A stretch of DNA of 64,000 nt from Pseudomonas sp. Irchel 3H7. Lineage in GTDB: Bacteria; Pseudomonadota; Gammaproteobacteria; Pseudomonadales; Pseudomonadaceae. Position 1 is the first letter of the stretch. Each line of letters starts with the position of its first letter. Below are positions 37,120 to 47,137 of this stretch, piece after piece. The stretch is from assembly GCF_900187605.1 (NCBI RefSeq), contig NZ_FYEA01000010.1:186001-250000 (forward strand), written 5' to 3'. The notes below the pieces were generated by a model. That model saw nothing but the letters and a program-made list of their open reading frames with translations, was not told where the DNA came from and searched no databases. Made by a program: the position numbers and the translations under genes.

Positions 37120-38471
37120 CCCTGACATCTTTCGGCCCGGCCAACCGCATTCAGCGTTCGGCCGAAACTCACCCGCTGACCTGGCGTCTGCGTGATGACG
37201 GCGAAGCCGTGTGGCTCGACGAGTACCAGGCCAAGAACGGTTACGCCGCTGCGCGCAAAGCCTTCGCCGACATGGATCAGGACGCCATCGTCCAGACCGT
37301 GAAAGACGCAGGCCTTAAAGGTCGCGGCGGTGCAGGCTTCCCCACTGGCGTGAAGTGGGGCCTGATGCCCAAAGACGAATCCATCAACATCCGCTACCTG
37401 CTGTGCAACGCGGATGAAATGGAGCCGAACACCTGGAAAGACCGCATGCTGATGGAGCAACTGCCCCATCTGCTGATCGAAGGCATGCTGATCAGTGCTC
37501 GCGCGCTGAAAACCTACCGTGGCTACATCTTCCTGCGTGGCGAATACACCACCGCCGCCAAGCACCTCAACCGTGCCGTGGAAGAAGCCAAGGCTGCGGG
37601 CCTGCTGGGCAAGAACATTCTCGGCAGCGGCTTCGATTTCGAGCTGTTCGTCCACACCGGCGCCGGGCGTTATATCTGCGGTGAAGAAACCGCACTGATC
37701 AACTCCCTCGAAGGCCGCCGCGCCAACCCGCGCTCCAAGCCGCCCTTCCCTGCCGCCGTCGGCGTGTGGGGCAAGCCGACCTGCGTGAACAACGTCGAAA
37801 CCCTGTGCAACGTGCCGGCGATCATTGCCGACGGCGTTGACTGGTACAAATCGTTGGCCCGCGAAGGCAGCGAAGACATGGGCACCAAGCTCATGGGCTT
37901 CTCCGGCAAGGTCAAGAATCCGGGCCTGTGGGAGCTGCCATTCGGCGTCACCGGTCGCGAGTTGTTCGAAGACTACGCCGGCGGTATGCGCGACGGCTTC
38001 AAGCTCAAGGCCTGGCAACCAGGTGGCGCCGGTACCGGTTTCCTCCTGCCAGAACACCTCGACGCGCAAATGTATGCCGGCGGCATCGCCAAAGTGGGCA
38101 CCCGTATGGGTACCGGCCTGGCCATGGCGGTGGACGACAGCGTCAACATGGTCTCCTTGCTGCGCAACATGGAGCAGTTCTTCGCTCGCGAGTCGTGCGG
38201 TTTCTGCACCCCGTGCCGCGATGGTTTGCCATGGAGCGTCAAGCTCTTGATGGCCATCGAACAAGGCCGTGGTCAGCCAGGCGACATCGAGACCCTGCTG
38301 GGTCTGGTCAACTTCCTCGGCCCGGGCAAGACCTTCTGTGCTCACGCACCGGGTGCCGTGGAGCCGTTGGGCAGTGCCATCAAATACTTCCGTCCAGAGT
38401 TCGAAGCCGGTATCGCGCCAGTCAGCGCCGCCGTCCCGCCTCTGGCAAGGCCGATCGTAATCGGCGCGTAA
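37116..38471 (+). CDS. nuoF: NADH-quinone oxidoreductase subunit F
   Basis: The 451-residue subunit is where NADH is oxidised. The FMN/NADH pocket is GRGGAGFPTG at 69-78. The [4Fe-4S] cluster N3 ligands are Cys361, Cys364 and Cys367 (CGFCTPCRDG) and Cys408 (KTFCAHAPG). It is followed by the only sizeable gap in the operon (136 bp), which contains a strong hairpin, before nuoG. Confidence 0.98.
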   Translation: MTLTSFGPANRIQRSAETHPLTWRLRDDGEAVWLDEYQAKNGYAAARKAFADMDQDAIVQTVKDAGLKGRGGAGFPTGVKWGLMPKDESINIRYLLCNADEMEPNTWKDRMLMEQLPHLLIEGMLISARALKTYRGYIFLRGEYTTAAKHLNRAVEEAKAAGLLGKNILGSGFDFELFVHTGAGRYICGEETALINSLEGRRANPRSKPPFPAAVGVWGKPTCVNNVETLCNVPAIIADGVDWYKSLAREGSEDMGTKLMGFSGKVKNPGLWELPFGVTGRELFEDYAGGMRDGFKLKAWQPGGAGTGFLLPEHLDAQMYAGGIAKVGTRMGTGLAMAVDDSVNMVSLLRNMEQFFARESCGFCTPCRDGLPWSVKLLMAIEQGRGQPGDIETLLGLVNFLGPGKTFCAHAPGAVEPLGSAIKYFRPEFEAGIAPVSAAVPPLARPIVIGA

Positions 38472-38479
38472 ACGCTTAA

Positions 38480-38509
38480 AAAGGCGAAGGGTCCGTGCCC
38501 TTCGCCTTT
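38480..38509 (+). terminator. Strong hairpin inside the nuo operon (nuoF-nuoG gap)
   Basis: The perfect 12-bp stem AAAGGCGAAGGG (38480-38491) / CCCTTCGCCTTT (38498-38509) has a 6-nt loop, preceded by A residues but followed by only a short T run and then CGTCC. It starts 9 bp after the nuoF stop. It may be a partial terminator or an RNA-processing or stabilising element within the operon. Confidence 0.6.
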
Positions 38510-38607
38510 CGTCCGATGACGCCTTTCGGGGCTGACTGGATTCGGACGGATAACAAGATTCCATTAGCCACGCCCGCTGACACCGGGCCAACGAAGACCT
38601 TTGAACC

Positions 38608-41322
38608 ATGGCCACTATCCACGTAGACGGCAAAGCGCTCGAAGTCGACGGGGCAGACAACCTGTTACAGGCATGTCTGTCGCTGGGCCTCGACATCCCT
38701 TATTTCTGCTGGCACCCCGCGCTCGGTAGCGTCGGGGCTTGCCGCCAGTGCGCGGTCAAGCAGTACACCGACGAGAACGACACCCGTGGTCGCATCGTCA
38801 TGTCCTGCATGACCCCGGCCACCGACAACACCTGGATCTCCATCGACGATGAAGAATCCAAGGCGTTCCGCGCCAGTGTTGTCGAATGGCTGATGACCAA
38901 CCACCCGCACGACTGCCCTGTGTGCGAAGAAGGCGGTCATTGCCACCTGCAAGACATGACTGTGATGACCGGCCACAACGAGCGCCGTTATCGCTTCACC
39001 AAACGCACCCACCAGAACCAGCAACTGGGCCCGTTCATTTCCCACGAGATGAACCGCTGCATCGCTTGCTACCGCTGCGTGCGTTTCTACAAGGATTACG
39101 CCGGCGGCACCGACCTCGGTGTGTTCGGCGCCCACGACAACGTGTACTTCGGTCGCGTTGAAGACGGCACCCTCGAAAGCGAGTTCTCCGGCAACCTCAC
39201 CGAGGTCTGCCCGACCGGTGTATTCACCGACAAGACTCACTCCGAGCGCTACAACCGCAAGTGGGACATGCAGTTCGCGCCGAGCATCTGCCACGGCTGC
39301 TCGAGCGGTTGCAACATCTCTCCGGGCGAGCGTTACGGCGAACTGCGTCGCATCGAAAACCGTTTCAACGGTTCGGTGAACCAGTACTTCCTGTGCGACC
39401 GTGGCCGTTTCGGTTATGGCTACGTCAACCGCACCGACCGTCCTCGTCAGCCACTGCTGGCCGACGGCACCAAGCTCGGTCTGGATGCTGCGCTGGATAA
39501 AGCTGCTGATCTGCTGCGCGGGCGCAACATCGTCGGTATCGGTTCGCCGCGCGCCAGCCTCGAAAGCAACTACGCGTTGCGCGAACTGGTCGGCGCCGAG
39601 CACTTCTACTCGGGTATCGAAGCCTCCGAACTGGAACGCATCCGTCTGGTCCTGCAAGTGCTGAAAGACAGCCCGCTGCCAGTGCCGAACATGCGCGACA
39701 TCGAAGACCACGACGCGATTTTCGTGCTCGGTGAAGACCTGACCCAGACCGCCGCCCGTGTGGCGCTGTCGCTGCGTCAGTCGGTCAAGGGCAAAGCCGA
39801 AGACATGGCCGAAGCCATGCGCGTTCAGCCTTGGCTCGACGCGGCGGTGAAGAACATCGGTCAGCACGCGCTGAACCCGCTGTTCATCGCCAGCCTGGCG
39901 GAAACCAAGCTCGACGACATCGCTGAAGAATGCGTACACGCTGCTCCGGATGACCTGGCGCGCATCGGTTTCGCCGTTGCTCACGCACTGGACGCCAGCG
40001 CCCCGGCCGTTGAAGGTCTGGACGCTGAAGCACTGGAACTGGCTCAGCGCATCGCTGACGCCCTGCTCGCTGCAAAACGTCCGCTGATCATCGCCGGTAC
40101 TTCGCTGGGCTCCAAAGCCTTGATCGAAGCCGCCGCGAACATCGCCAAAGCCCTAAAGCTGCGCGAGAAGAACGGTTCGATCAGCCTGATCGTGCCGGAA
40201 GCCAACAGCCTTGGCCTGGCCATGCTCGGTGGCGAATCGGTCGACGCGGCGCTGCAAGCTGTGATCGACGGCAAGGCCGACGCCATTGTCGTGCTGGAAA
40301 ACGATCTGTACACCCGCACCGCCAAAGAGAAAGTCGATGCTGCACTGAACGCTGCGCAAGTGGTGATCGTTGCTGACCATCAGAAGACGGCTACCAGCGA
40401 CCGCGCGCACCTGGTTCTGCCAGCCGCAAGCTTCGCTGAAGGCGACGGTACGCTGGTCAGCCAGGAAGGTCGCGCGCAGCGCTTCTTCCAGGTTTTCGAC
40501 CCGCAATACATGGATGCGAGCATCCTGGTTCACGAAGGCTGGCGCTGGCTGCACGCCCTGCGCGCGACCCTGCTGAACCAGCCGATCGACTGGACGCAAC
40601 TCGACCACGTCACCGCTGCCGTTGCTTCGAGCACCGAGCAACTGGCGCGCATCGTCGACGCTGCACCTTCGGCGGCATTCCGCATCAAGGGTCTGAAACT
40701 GGCGCGTGAGCCGCTGCGTTATTCCGGTCGCACCGCAATGCGCGCCGACATCAGCGTTCACGAACCGCGCACCCCGCAAGACAAAGACACCGCGTTCGCC
40801 TTCTCCATGGAAGGTTACTCGGGCTCTACCGAACCGCGTCAGCAGGTACCATTTGCATGGTCGCCGGGCTGGAACTCGCCACAAGCGTGGAACAAGTTCC
40901 AGGACGAAGTCGGTGGTCACATCCGCGCTGGCGACCCGGGCACCCGCCTGATCGAAAGCACCGGTGATTCGCTGAAGTGGTTCGCTGCAGCACCGCGCGC
41001 ATTCAACCCGGCGCCGGGCACCTGGCAAGCCGTGCCGTTCTTCCACCTGTTCGGCAGCGAAGAAAACTCTTCGAAAGCCGCGCCGGTTCAAGAGCGTATT
41101 CCGGCTCCTTACGTGGCACTGGCCAAGTCGGAAGCGGATCGTCTGGGCGTCAACGACGGTGCACTGCTGAGCCTGAACGTCGCCGGTCAGACCCTGCGTC
41201 TGCCGCTGCGTATCAATGAAGAACTGGGCGCCGGTCTGGTGGCATTGCCTGCGGGCATCGCCGGCATTCCACCGGCATTCGCCGGCGTATCCGTCGACGG
41301 TCTGCAGGAGGCAGCGCAATGA
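38608..41322 (+). CDS. nuoG: NADH-quinone oxidoreductase subunit G
   Basis: The 904-residue subunit is the largest of the N module. The ferredoxin-like N-terminus binds N1b (Cys34, Cys45, Cys48, Cys67). The HxxxC motif H99-Cys103, with Cys106 and Cys112, binds N5. Further CIACYRCVRFYKDY and CPTGVF cysteines bind N4, and CHGCSSGCNIS (residues ~229-239) corresponds to the extra N7 cluster of bacterial NuoG. The molybdopterin-oxidoreductase-like domain without cofactor follows. Its TGA overlaps the nuoH ATG. Confidence 0.97.
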   Translation: MATIHVDGKALEVDGADNLLQACLSLGLDIPYFCWHPALGSVGACRQCAVKQYTDENDTRGRIVMSCMTPATDNTWISIDDEESKAFRASVVEWLMTNHPHDCPVCEEGGHCHLQDMTVMTGHNERRYRFTKRTHQNQQLGPFISHEMNRCIACYRCVRFYKDYAGGTDLGVFGAHDNVYFGRVEDGTLESEFSGNLTEVCPTGVFTDKTHSERYNRKWDMQFAPSICHGCSSGCNISPGERYGELRRIENRFNGSVNQYFLCDRGRFGYGYVNRTDRPRQPLLADGTKLGLDAALDKAADLLRGRNIVGIGSPRASLESNYALRELVGAEHFYSGIEASELERIRLVLQVLKDSPLPVPNMRDIEDHDAIFVLGEDLTQTAARVALSLRQSVKGKAEDMAEAMRVQPWLDAAVKNIGQHALNPLFIASLAETKLDDIAEECVHAAPDDLARIGFAVAHALDASAPAVEGLDAEALELAQRIADALLAAKRPLIIAGTSLGSKALIEAAANIAKALKLREKNGSISLIVPEANSLGLAMLGGESVDAALQAVIDGKADAIVVLENDLYTRTAKEKVDAALNAAQVVIVADHQKTATSDRAHLVLPAASFAEGDGTLVSQEGRAQRFFQVFDPQYMDASILVHEGWRWLHALRATLLNQPIDWTQLDHVTAAVASSTEQLARIVDAAPSAAFRIKGLKLAREPLRYSGRTAMRADISVHEPRTPQDKDTAFAFSMEGYSGSTEPRQQVPFAWSPGWNSPQAWNKFQDEVGGHIRAGDPGTRLIESTGDSLKWFAAAPRAFNPAPGTWQAVPFFHLFGSEENSSKAAPVQERIPAPYVALAKSEADRLGVNDGALLSLNVAGQTLRLPLRINEELGAGLVALPAGIAGIPPAFAGVSVDGLQEAAQ

Positions 41323-42326
41323 CCTGGTTCACCCCTGAAGTGATCGATGTGATCCTCTCGGTCGTCAAAGCCATCGTGATTCTGCTGGCCGTGGTGGTCG
41401 CGGGCGCGTTGCTCAGCTTTGTCGAACGTCGCCTGCTGGGCTGGTGGCAGGACCGTTACGGTCCGAACCGCGTTGGCCCGTTTGGTATGTTCCAGATCGC
41501 CGCCGACATGCTGAAGATGTTCTTCAAGGAAGACTGGACCCCGCCGTTTGCCGACAAAGTGATCTTCACTTTGGCACCGGTGGTGGCGATGTCGGCCTTG
41601 CTGATCGCGTTTGCGATCATCCCGATCACCCCGACCTGGGGCGTCGCGGATCTGAACATCGGCCTGCTGTTCTTCTTCGCCATGGCCGGTCTGTCGGTCT
41701 ACGCGGTGCTGTTCGCCGGCTGGTCGAGTAACAACAAGTTCGCCCTGCTCGGCAGCTTGCGTGCGTCGGCGCAGACCGTGTCCTACGAAGTGTTCATGGG
41801 CCTGGCCCTGATGGGCATCGTGGTTCAGGTCGGCTCGTTCAACATGCGCGACATCGTCGAGTACCAAGCGCAGAACCTGTGGTTCATCATTCCGCAGTTC
41901 TTCGGCTTCTGTACTTTCTTCATCGCTGGCGTCGCCGTGACTCACCGTCACCCGTTCGACCAGCCGGAAGCGGAACAGGAACTGGCCGACGGTTACCACA
42001 TTGAATACGCCGGTATGAAATGGGGCATGTTCTTCGTCGGTGAATACATCGGCATCATCCTGATCTCGGCGCTGCTGGTCACCCTGTTTTTCGGTGGCTG
42101 GCACGGTCCGTTCGGCATCCTGCCGCAACTGGCCTTCGTCTGGTTCGCACTGAAGACCGCGTTCTTCATCATGCTGTTCATCCTGCTGCGCGCTTCTATC
42201 CCGCGTCCGCGTTATGACCAGGTGATGGATTTCAGCTGGAAATTCTGCCTGCCACTGACCCTGATCAATTTGCTGGTGACCGCTGCGGTCGTGTTGTGGA
42301 ACACGCCTGCAGTCGCGGTTCAGTGA
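41319..42326 (+). CDS. nuoH: NADH-quinone oxidoreductase subunit H
   Basis: The 335-residue membrane subunit (ND1 homologue), about eight helices, forms the quinone entry channel with NuoB and NuoCD. The family loops ERRLLGWWQDRYGPNRVGPFG and the acidic FDQPEAEQELADGYHIEYAG are present. It overlaps nuoG (ATGA) and lies 11 bp before nuoI. Confidence 0.98.
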   Translation: MTWFTPEVIDVILSVVKAIVILLAVVVAGALLSFVERRLLGWWQDRYGPNRVGPFGMFQIAADMLKMFFKEDWTPPFADKVIFTLAPVVAMSALLIAFAIIPITPTWGVADLNIGLLFFFAMAGLSVYAVLFAGWSSNNKFALLGSLRASAQTVSYEVFMGLALMGIVVQVGSFNMRDIVEYQAQNLWFIIPQFFGFCTFFIAGVAVTHRHPFDQPEAEQELADGYHIEYAGMKWGMFFVGEYIGIILISALLVTLFFGGWHGPFGILPQLAFVWFALKTAFFIMLFILLRASIPRPRYDQVMDFSWKFCLPLTLINLLVTAAVVLWNTPAVAVQ

Positions 42327-42337
42327 GGATTTGACCC

Positions 42338-42886
42338 ATGTTCAAATATATTGGCGACATCGTTAAGGGTACTGGTACCCAGTTGCGCAGCCTGGTCATG
42401 GTCTTCGGCCATGGTTTTCGCAAGCGCGACACCCTGCAATACCCGGAAGAAGCGGTCTACCTGCCACCACGCTACCGTGGTCGTATCGTCCTGACCCGTG
42501 ACCCCGATGGCGAAGAGCGTTGCGTTGCCTGCAACCTGTGCGCCGTGGCTTGCCCGGTGGGTTGCATCTCGCTGCAGAAAGCTGAAACCGAAGACGGTCG
42601 CTGGTACCCGGACTTCTTCCGTATCAACTTCTCGCGCTGCATTTTCTGCGGTCTCTGCGAGGAAGCCTGTCCGACCACCGCGATCCAGCTGACACCGGAT
42701 TTCGAAATGGCCGAGTTCAAACGTCAGGACCTGGTGTACGAGAAAGAAGATCTGTTGATCTCCGGCCCCGGCAAAAACCCTGATTACAACTTCTATCGTG
42801 TTGCAGGTATGGCAATCGCTGGCAAGCCGAAAGGCTCCGCGCAGAACGAAGCCGAACCGATCAACGTGAAGAGCTTGCTGCCTTAA
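42338..42886 (+). CDS. nuoI: NADH-quinone oxidoreductase subunit I
   Basis: The 182-residue ferredoxin-like subunit carries clusters N6a and N6b. The two motifs are Cys62/65/68/72 (CVACNLCAVAC) and Cys101/104/107/111 (CIFCGLCEEAC). It links the electron path from NuoG to the N2 cluster in NuoB. Confidence 0.98.
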   Translation: MFKYIGDIVKGTGTQLRSLVMVFGHGFRKRDTLQYPEEAVYLPPRYRGRIVLTRDPDGEERCVACNLCAVACPVGCISLQKAETEDGRWYPDFFRINFSRCIFCGLCEEACPTTAIQLTPDFEMAEFKRQDLVYEKEDLLISGPGKNPDYNFYRVAGMAIAGKPKGSAQNEAEPINVKSLLP

Positions 42887-42895
42887 GGAAGAACG

Positions 42896-43396
42896 ATGGA
42901 ATTCGCTTTCTATTTCGCATCGGGTATCGCTGTTGTGTCCACGCTTCGCGTAGTCACCAACACCAACCCTGTGCACGCCCTGCTCTACCTGATCATCTCG
43001 TTGATCGCCGTGGCCATGACCTTCTTCGCACTCGGCGCACCGTTCGCCGGCGTGCTGGAAGTGATCGCTTACGCCGGCGCCATCATGGTGCTGTTCGTGT
43101 TCGTGGTGATGATGCTGAACCTGGGTCCCGCCTCGGTTCAGCAAGAACGCGTCTGGCTCAAGCCCGGCATCTGGGCCGGTCCGGTGATTCTCGCCGCGCT
43201 GCTGCTGGCCGAACTGCTGTATGTGCTGTTCGCTCACCAGAGCGGTCAGGCCATCGGCCACACCACCGTAGACGCGAAAGCCGTGGGCATCAGCCTGTTC
43301 GGCCCGTACCTGCTGGTGGTCGAACTCGCCTCGATGCTGCTGCTTGCTGCAGCCGTCACGGCGTTCCATTTGGGCCGTAACGAGGCGAAGGAGTAA
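42896..43396 (+). CDS. nuoJ: NADH-quinone oxidoreductase subunit J
   Basis: The 166-residue membrane subunit (ND6 homologue) has five hydrophobic helices. The third helix contains the conserved glycine/tyrosine stretch FAGVLEVIAYAGAIMVLF. It starts 9 bp after nuoI with AAGGAAG as ribosome site. Confidence 0.96.
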   Translation: MEFAFYFASGIAVVSTLRVVTNTNPVHALLYLIISLIAVAMTFFALGAPFAGVLEVIAYAGAIMVLFVFVVMMLNLGPASVQQERVWLKPGIWAGPVILAALLLAELLYVLFAHQSGQAIGHTTVDAKAVGISLFGPYLLVVELASMLLLAAAVTAFHLGRNEAKE

Positions 43397-43399
43397 GAC

Positions 43400-43708
43400 A
43401 TGCCTGCTATCCCTCTCGAACATGGTCTGGCGGTTGCCGGCATCCTGTTCTGCCTTGGTCTGGTCGGCCTGATGGTCCGCCGCAACATTTTGTTCGTGTT
43501 GATGAGTCTGGAAGTGATGATGAACGCCTCTGCACTGGCGTTCATTGTTGCAGGCGCCCGTTGGGGCCAACCGGATGGACAGATCATGTTCATCCTGGTG
43601 ATCAGCCTTGCAGCCGCCGAGGCCAGTATTGGTCTGGCGATCCTGCTGCAACTGTATCGCCGCTTCCACACGCTCGATATCGACGCTGCCAGTGAGATGC
43701 GCGGATGA
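43400..43708 (+). CDS. nuoK: NADH-quinone oxidoreductase subunit K
   Basis: The 102-residue membrane subunit (ND4L homologue) has three helices with the two buried glutamates of the proton path, Glu38 (MSLEVMMNAS) and Glu74 (SLAAAEASIGL). It starts 3 bp after nuoJ and overlaps nuoL by ATGA. Confidence 0.97.
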   Translation: MPAIPLEHGLAVAGILFCLGLVGLMVRRNILFVLMSLEVMMNASALAFIVAGARWGQPDGQIMFILVISLAAAEASIGLAILLQLYRRFHTLDIDAASEMRG

Positions 43709-45558
43709 ATCTTATCTTTCTGACTTTCGTATTCCCTCTGATCGGTTTCCTGCTGCTGTCGTTCTCCCGTGGACGCTGGTCGGAAAACCTCTCGGCGCTG
43801 ATCGGCGTGGGTTCCATTGGCTTGTCGGCGATTGTCGCCGCCTACGTCATCTGGCAATTCAACGTCGCGCCACCGGAAGGCGGTCACTACACCCTGGTGC
43901 TGTGGAAGTGGATGGCGGTCGAAGGCTTCAAGCCTGACTTCGCCCTCTACGTCGATGGCCTGTCGATCACCATGCTCGGCGTGGTCGTTGGCGTGGGTTT
44001 CCTGATCCACCTGTTCGCGTCCTGGTACATGCGTGGCGAAGCGGGTTACTCGCGCTTCTTCTCGTACACCAACCTGTTTATCGCCAGCATGCTGTTCCTG
44101 GTGCTCGGCGATAACCTGTTGTTCCTGTACTTCGGCTGGGAAGGCGTGGGCCTGTGCTCGTACCTGTTGATCGGTTTCTACTACAGCAACCGCAACAACG
44201 GTAACGCCGCACTCAAAGCCTTCATCGTGACCCGGATCGGCGACGTGTTCATGGCCATCGGCCTGTTCATCCTGTTCCAGCAAGTGGGCACGCTGAACAT
44301 CCAGGAACTGCTGGTGCTGGCACCGCAGAAATTCCAGGTCGGCGACTTCTGGATCACCTTGGCAACGCTGATGCTGCTGGGTGGTGCGGTCGGTAAATCG
44401 GCACAACTGCCGCTGCAAACCTGGCTCGCGGACGCGATGGCTGGCCCGACCCCGGTTTCGGCACTGATCCACGCCGCCACCATGGTGACCGCTGGTGTCT
44501 ACCTGATCGCCCGTACCCACGGTCTGTTCACCCTGGCGCCGGAAATCCTGCACCTGGTCGGCATCGTCGGTGGTGTGACCCTGGTTCTGGCGGGTTTCGC
44601 CGCGCTGGTGCAAACCGACATCAAACGTATCCTCGCCTACTCGACCATGAGCCAGATCGGCTACATGTTCCTGGCGCTGGGCGTTGGCGCCTGGGATGGC
44701 GCGATTTTCCACCTGATGACCCACGCCTTCTTCAAGGCCCTGCTGTTCCTTGCTTCCGGTGCGGTGATCGTTGCCTGCCACCACGAGCAGAACATCTTCA
44801 AGATGGGCGGTCTGTGGAAAAAACTGCCACTGGCCTACGCCAGCTTCATCGTCGGCGGTGCCGCTCTGGCCGCTCTGCCACTGGTTACCGCCGGCTTCTA
44901 CTCCAAGGACGAAATCCTTTGGGAAGCGTTCGCCAGCGGCAACCACGGTCTGCTCTATGCAGGTCTGGTCGGCGCGTTCATGACTTCGCTGTACACCTTC
45001 CGCCTGATCTTCATCACGTTCCACGGTGAAGCCAAGACTGAAGCCCACGCCGGTCACGGCATCTCGCACTGGCTGCCACTGTCGGTGCTGATCGTGCTGT
45101 CGACGTTCGTCGGCGCGATGATCGTGCCACCGCTGCACGGCGTTCTGCCAGAAAGCGTTGGCCATGCCGGTGGCGAAGCCAAGCACAGTCTGGAAATCGC
45201 TTCGGGCGCCATCGCCCTGGCCGGCATCCTGCTGGCAGCGCTGCTGTTCCTCGGCAAGCGTCGCTTCGTCACGGCCATCGCCAACAGCGGCATCGGCCGT
45301 TTCCTTTCGGCCTGGTGGTTCGCTGCCTGGGGCTTCGACTGGATCTACGACAAACTGTTCGTCAAACCTTACCTGGCGATCAGCCACGTACTGCGCAAAG
45401 ACCCGCTCGACCAGACCATCGGTCTGATCCCGCGTATGGCCAAGGGTGGTCACACCGCCCTGAGCCGCACCGAGACCGGTCAACTGCGTTGGTACGCTGC
45501 TTCGATGGCTGCTGGTGCCGTGCTGGTTATCGGCGCCATCGTGCTGGTAGCGGTCTGA
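43705..45558 (+). CDS. nuoL: NADH-quinone oxidoreductase subunit L
   Basis: The 617-residue antiporter-like proton-pumping subunit has about 16 helices. YFGWEGVGLCSYLLIGFYY holds the key glutamate of helix 5, and the KSAQLPLQTWLADAMAGPTPVSALIHAATMV region holds the conserved lysine and histidines. The long lateral helix HL is expected in the C-terminal ~150 residues. It overlaps nuoK by ATGA and is 39 bp ahead of nuoM. Confidence 0.98.
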   Translation: MNLIFLTFVFPLIGFLLLSFSRGRWSENLSALIGVGSIGLSAIVAAYVIWQFNVAPPEGGHYTLVLWKWMAVEGFKPDFALYVDGLSITMLGVVVGVGFLIHLFASWYMRGEAGYSRFFSYTNLFIASMLFLVLGDNLLFLYFGWEGVGLCSYLLIGFYYSNRNNGNAALKAFIVTRIGDVFMAIGLFILFQQVGTLNIQELLVLAPQKFQVGDFWITLATLMLLGGAVGKSAQLPLQTWLADAMAGPTPVSALIHAATMVTAGVYLIARTHGLFTLAPEILHLVGIVGGVTLVLAGFAALVQTDIKRILAYSTMSQIGYMFLALGVGAWDGAIFHLMTHAFFKALLFLASGAVIVACHHEQNIFKMGGLWKKLPLAYASFIVGGAALAALPLVTAGFYSKDEILWEAFASGNHGLLYAGLVGAFMTSLYTFRLIFITFHGEAKTEAHAGHGISHWLPLSVLIVLSTFVGAMIVPPLHGVLPESVGHAGGEAKHSLEIASGAIALAGILLAALLFLGKRRFVTAIANSGIGRFLSAWWFAAWGFDWIYDKLFVKPYLAISHVLRKDPLDQTIGLIPRMAKGGHTALSRTETGQLRWYAASMAAGAVLVIGAIVLVAV

Positions 45559-45597
45559 TATGAACCTTGCGAATTTGCGAAAGGAAACGAGCCCGTC

Positions 45598-47130
45598 ATG
45601 ATTCTGCCTTGGCTAATCCTGATCCCCTTCATCGGCGGCCTGCTGTGCTGGATGGGTGAGCGCTTCGGCGCTACCCTCCCGCGCTGGATTGCGCTGTTGA
45701 CCATGACCCTGGAACTCGCCCTCGGCCTCTGGCTGTGGGCCCACGGTGACTATTCATTTGCGCCGGCGCCTGGCGCCGATCCGACCTGGGCGCTTGAGTT
45801 CAAGCATGTCTGGATCCAGCGCTTCGGCATCAACGTGCACCTGGCCCTCGACGGCCTGTCGCTGTTGATGATCCTCCTGACCGGTCTGCTGGGTATCCTC
45901 TCGGTACTCTGCTCGTGGAAAGAGATTCAACGTCACGTTGGCTTCTTCCACCTGAACCTGATGTGGATCCTGGGCGGCGTTGTCGGCGTGTTCCTCGCCC
46001 TCGACCTGTTCATGTTCTTCTTCTTCTGGGAAATGATGCTGGTGCCGATGTACTTCCTCATCGCGCTCTGGGGTCACAGTTCTTCGGACGGCAAGAAAAC
46101 CCGGATCTACGCGGCGACCAAGTTCTTCATCTTCACTCAGGCTTCCGGCCTGATCATGCTGGTGGCGATCCTCGGTCTGGTGCTGGTCAACTTCAACAAC
46201 ACTGGCGTGATTACCTTCAACTACGCCGACCTGTTGAAAACCAAGATGTCGATGACCACCGAGTACATCCTGATGCTCGGCTTCTTCATCGCCTTCGCGG
46301 TCAAGCTGCCGGTCGTACCGTTCCACTCGTGGTTGCCTGATGCCCACGCCCAGGCGCCGACTGCCGGTTCCGTCGACCTCGCCGGTATCTTGCTGAAAAC
46401 CGCTGCCTACGGTCTGCTGCGTTTCGCCCTGCCGCTGTTCCCGAATGCTTCGGCCGAGTTCGCGCCGATCGCCATGACCCTCGGTCTGATCGGGATCTTC
46501 TACGGTGCTTTCCTCGCTTTCGCACAAACCGACATCAAGCGTCTGATTGCCTTCTCGTCCGTTTCCCACATGGGCTTCGTGTTGATCGGCATCTACTCCG
46601 GCAGCCAACTGGCCCTGCAAGGTGCAGTGATCCAGATGTTGGCGCACGGTGTGTCGGCGGCGGCACTGTTTATCCTCAGCGGTCAGTTGTACGAGCGTCT
46701 GCACACTCGTGACATGCGTGAGATGGGCGGTGTGTGGTCGCGTATCGCTTACCTGCCGGCAATCAGCCTGTTCTTTGCAGCCGCGTCTTTGGGTCTGCCG
46801 GGTACCGGTAACTTTGTCGGTGAGTTCCTGATCCTGATCGGCTCCTTCGCAAGCTGGCCGTGGATCACCGCGATTGCCACCTCCGGTCTGGTGTTCGGTT
46901 CGGTCTACTCGCTGATCATGATCCACCGTGCCTACTTCGGTCCGGCGAAATCGGATTCGATCCTGCACGGTATGGACGCTCGCGAACTGATCATGGTGCT
47001 AGGCCTTGCGGTATTGCTGATCTACATCGGCGTCTACCCGCAACCGTTCCTCGACACGTCTGCCGCCACGATGCATGGCGTTCAGCAGTGGCTCGGCACC
47101 GCCTTCACTCAACTCGCTTCGGCCCGGTAA
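45598..47130 (+). CDS. nuoM: NADH-quinone oxidoreductase subunit M
   Basis: The 510-residue antiporter-like subunit has FFFFWEMMLVPMYFLIALWG carrying the helix-5 glutamate and VKLPVVPFHSWLPDAHAQAP carrying the helix-8 lysine/histidine pattern. It pumps protons in the distal half of the membrane arm. It sits 7 bp before nuoN. Confidence 0.98.
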   Translation: MILPWLILIPFIGGLLCWMGERFGATLPRWIALLTMTLELALGLWLWAHGDYSFAPAPGADPTWALEFKHVWIQRFGINVHLALDGLSLLMILLTGLLGILSVLCSWKEIQRHVGFFHLNLMWILGGVVGVFLALDLFMFFFFWEMMLVPMYFLIALWGHSSSDGKKTRIYAATKFFIFTQASGLIMLVAILGLVLVNFNNTGVITFNYADLLKTKMSMTTEYILMLGFFIAFAVKLPVVPFHSWLPDAHAQAPTAGSVDLAGILLKTAAYGLLRFALPLFPNASAEFAPIAMTLGLIGIFYGAFLAFAQTDIKRLIAFSSVSHMGFVLIGIYSGSQLALQGAVIQMLAHGVSAAALFILSGQLYERLHTRDMREMGGVWSRIAYLPAISLFFAAASLGLPGTGNFVGEFLILIGSFASWPWITAIATSGLVFGSVYSLIMIHRAYFGPAKSDSILHGMDARELIMVLGLAVLLIYIGVYPQPFLDTSAATMHGVQQWLGTAFTQLASAR

Positions 47131-47137
47131 GAGCGCT

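Noticed and set aside
43246..45483. 745-codon open frame antisense to nuoJ-nuoL
   Set aside because: Composed of low-complexity charged residues typical of shadows of membrane-protein genes; nuoJ, nuoK and nuoL are certain.
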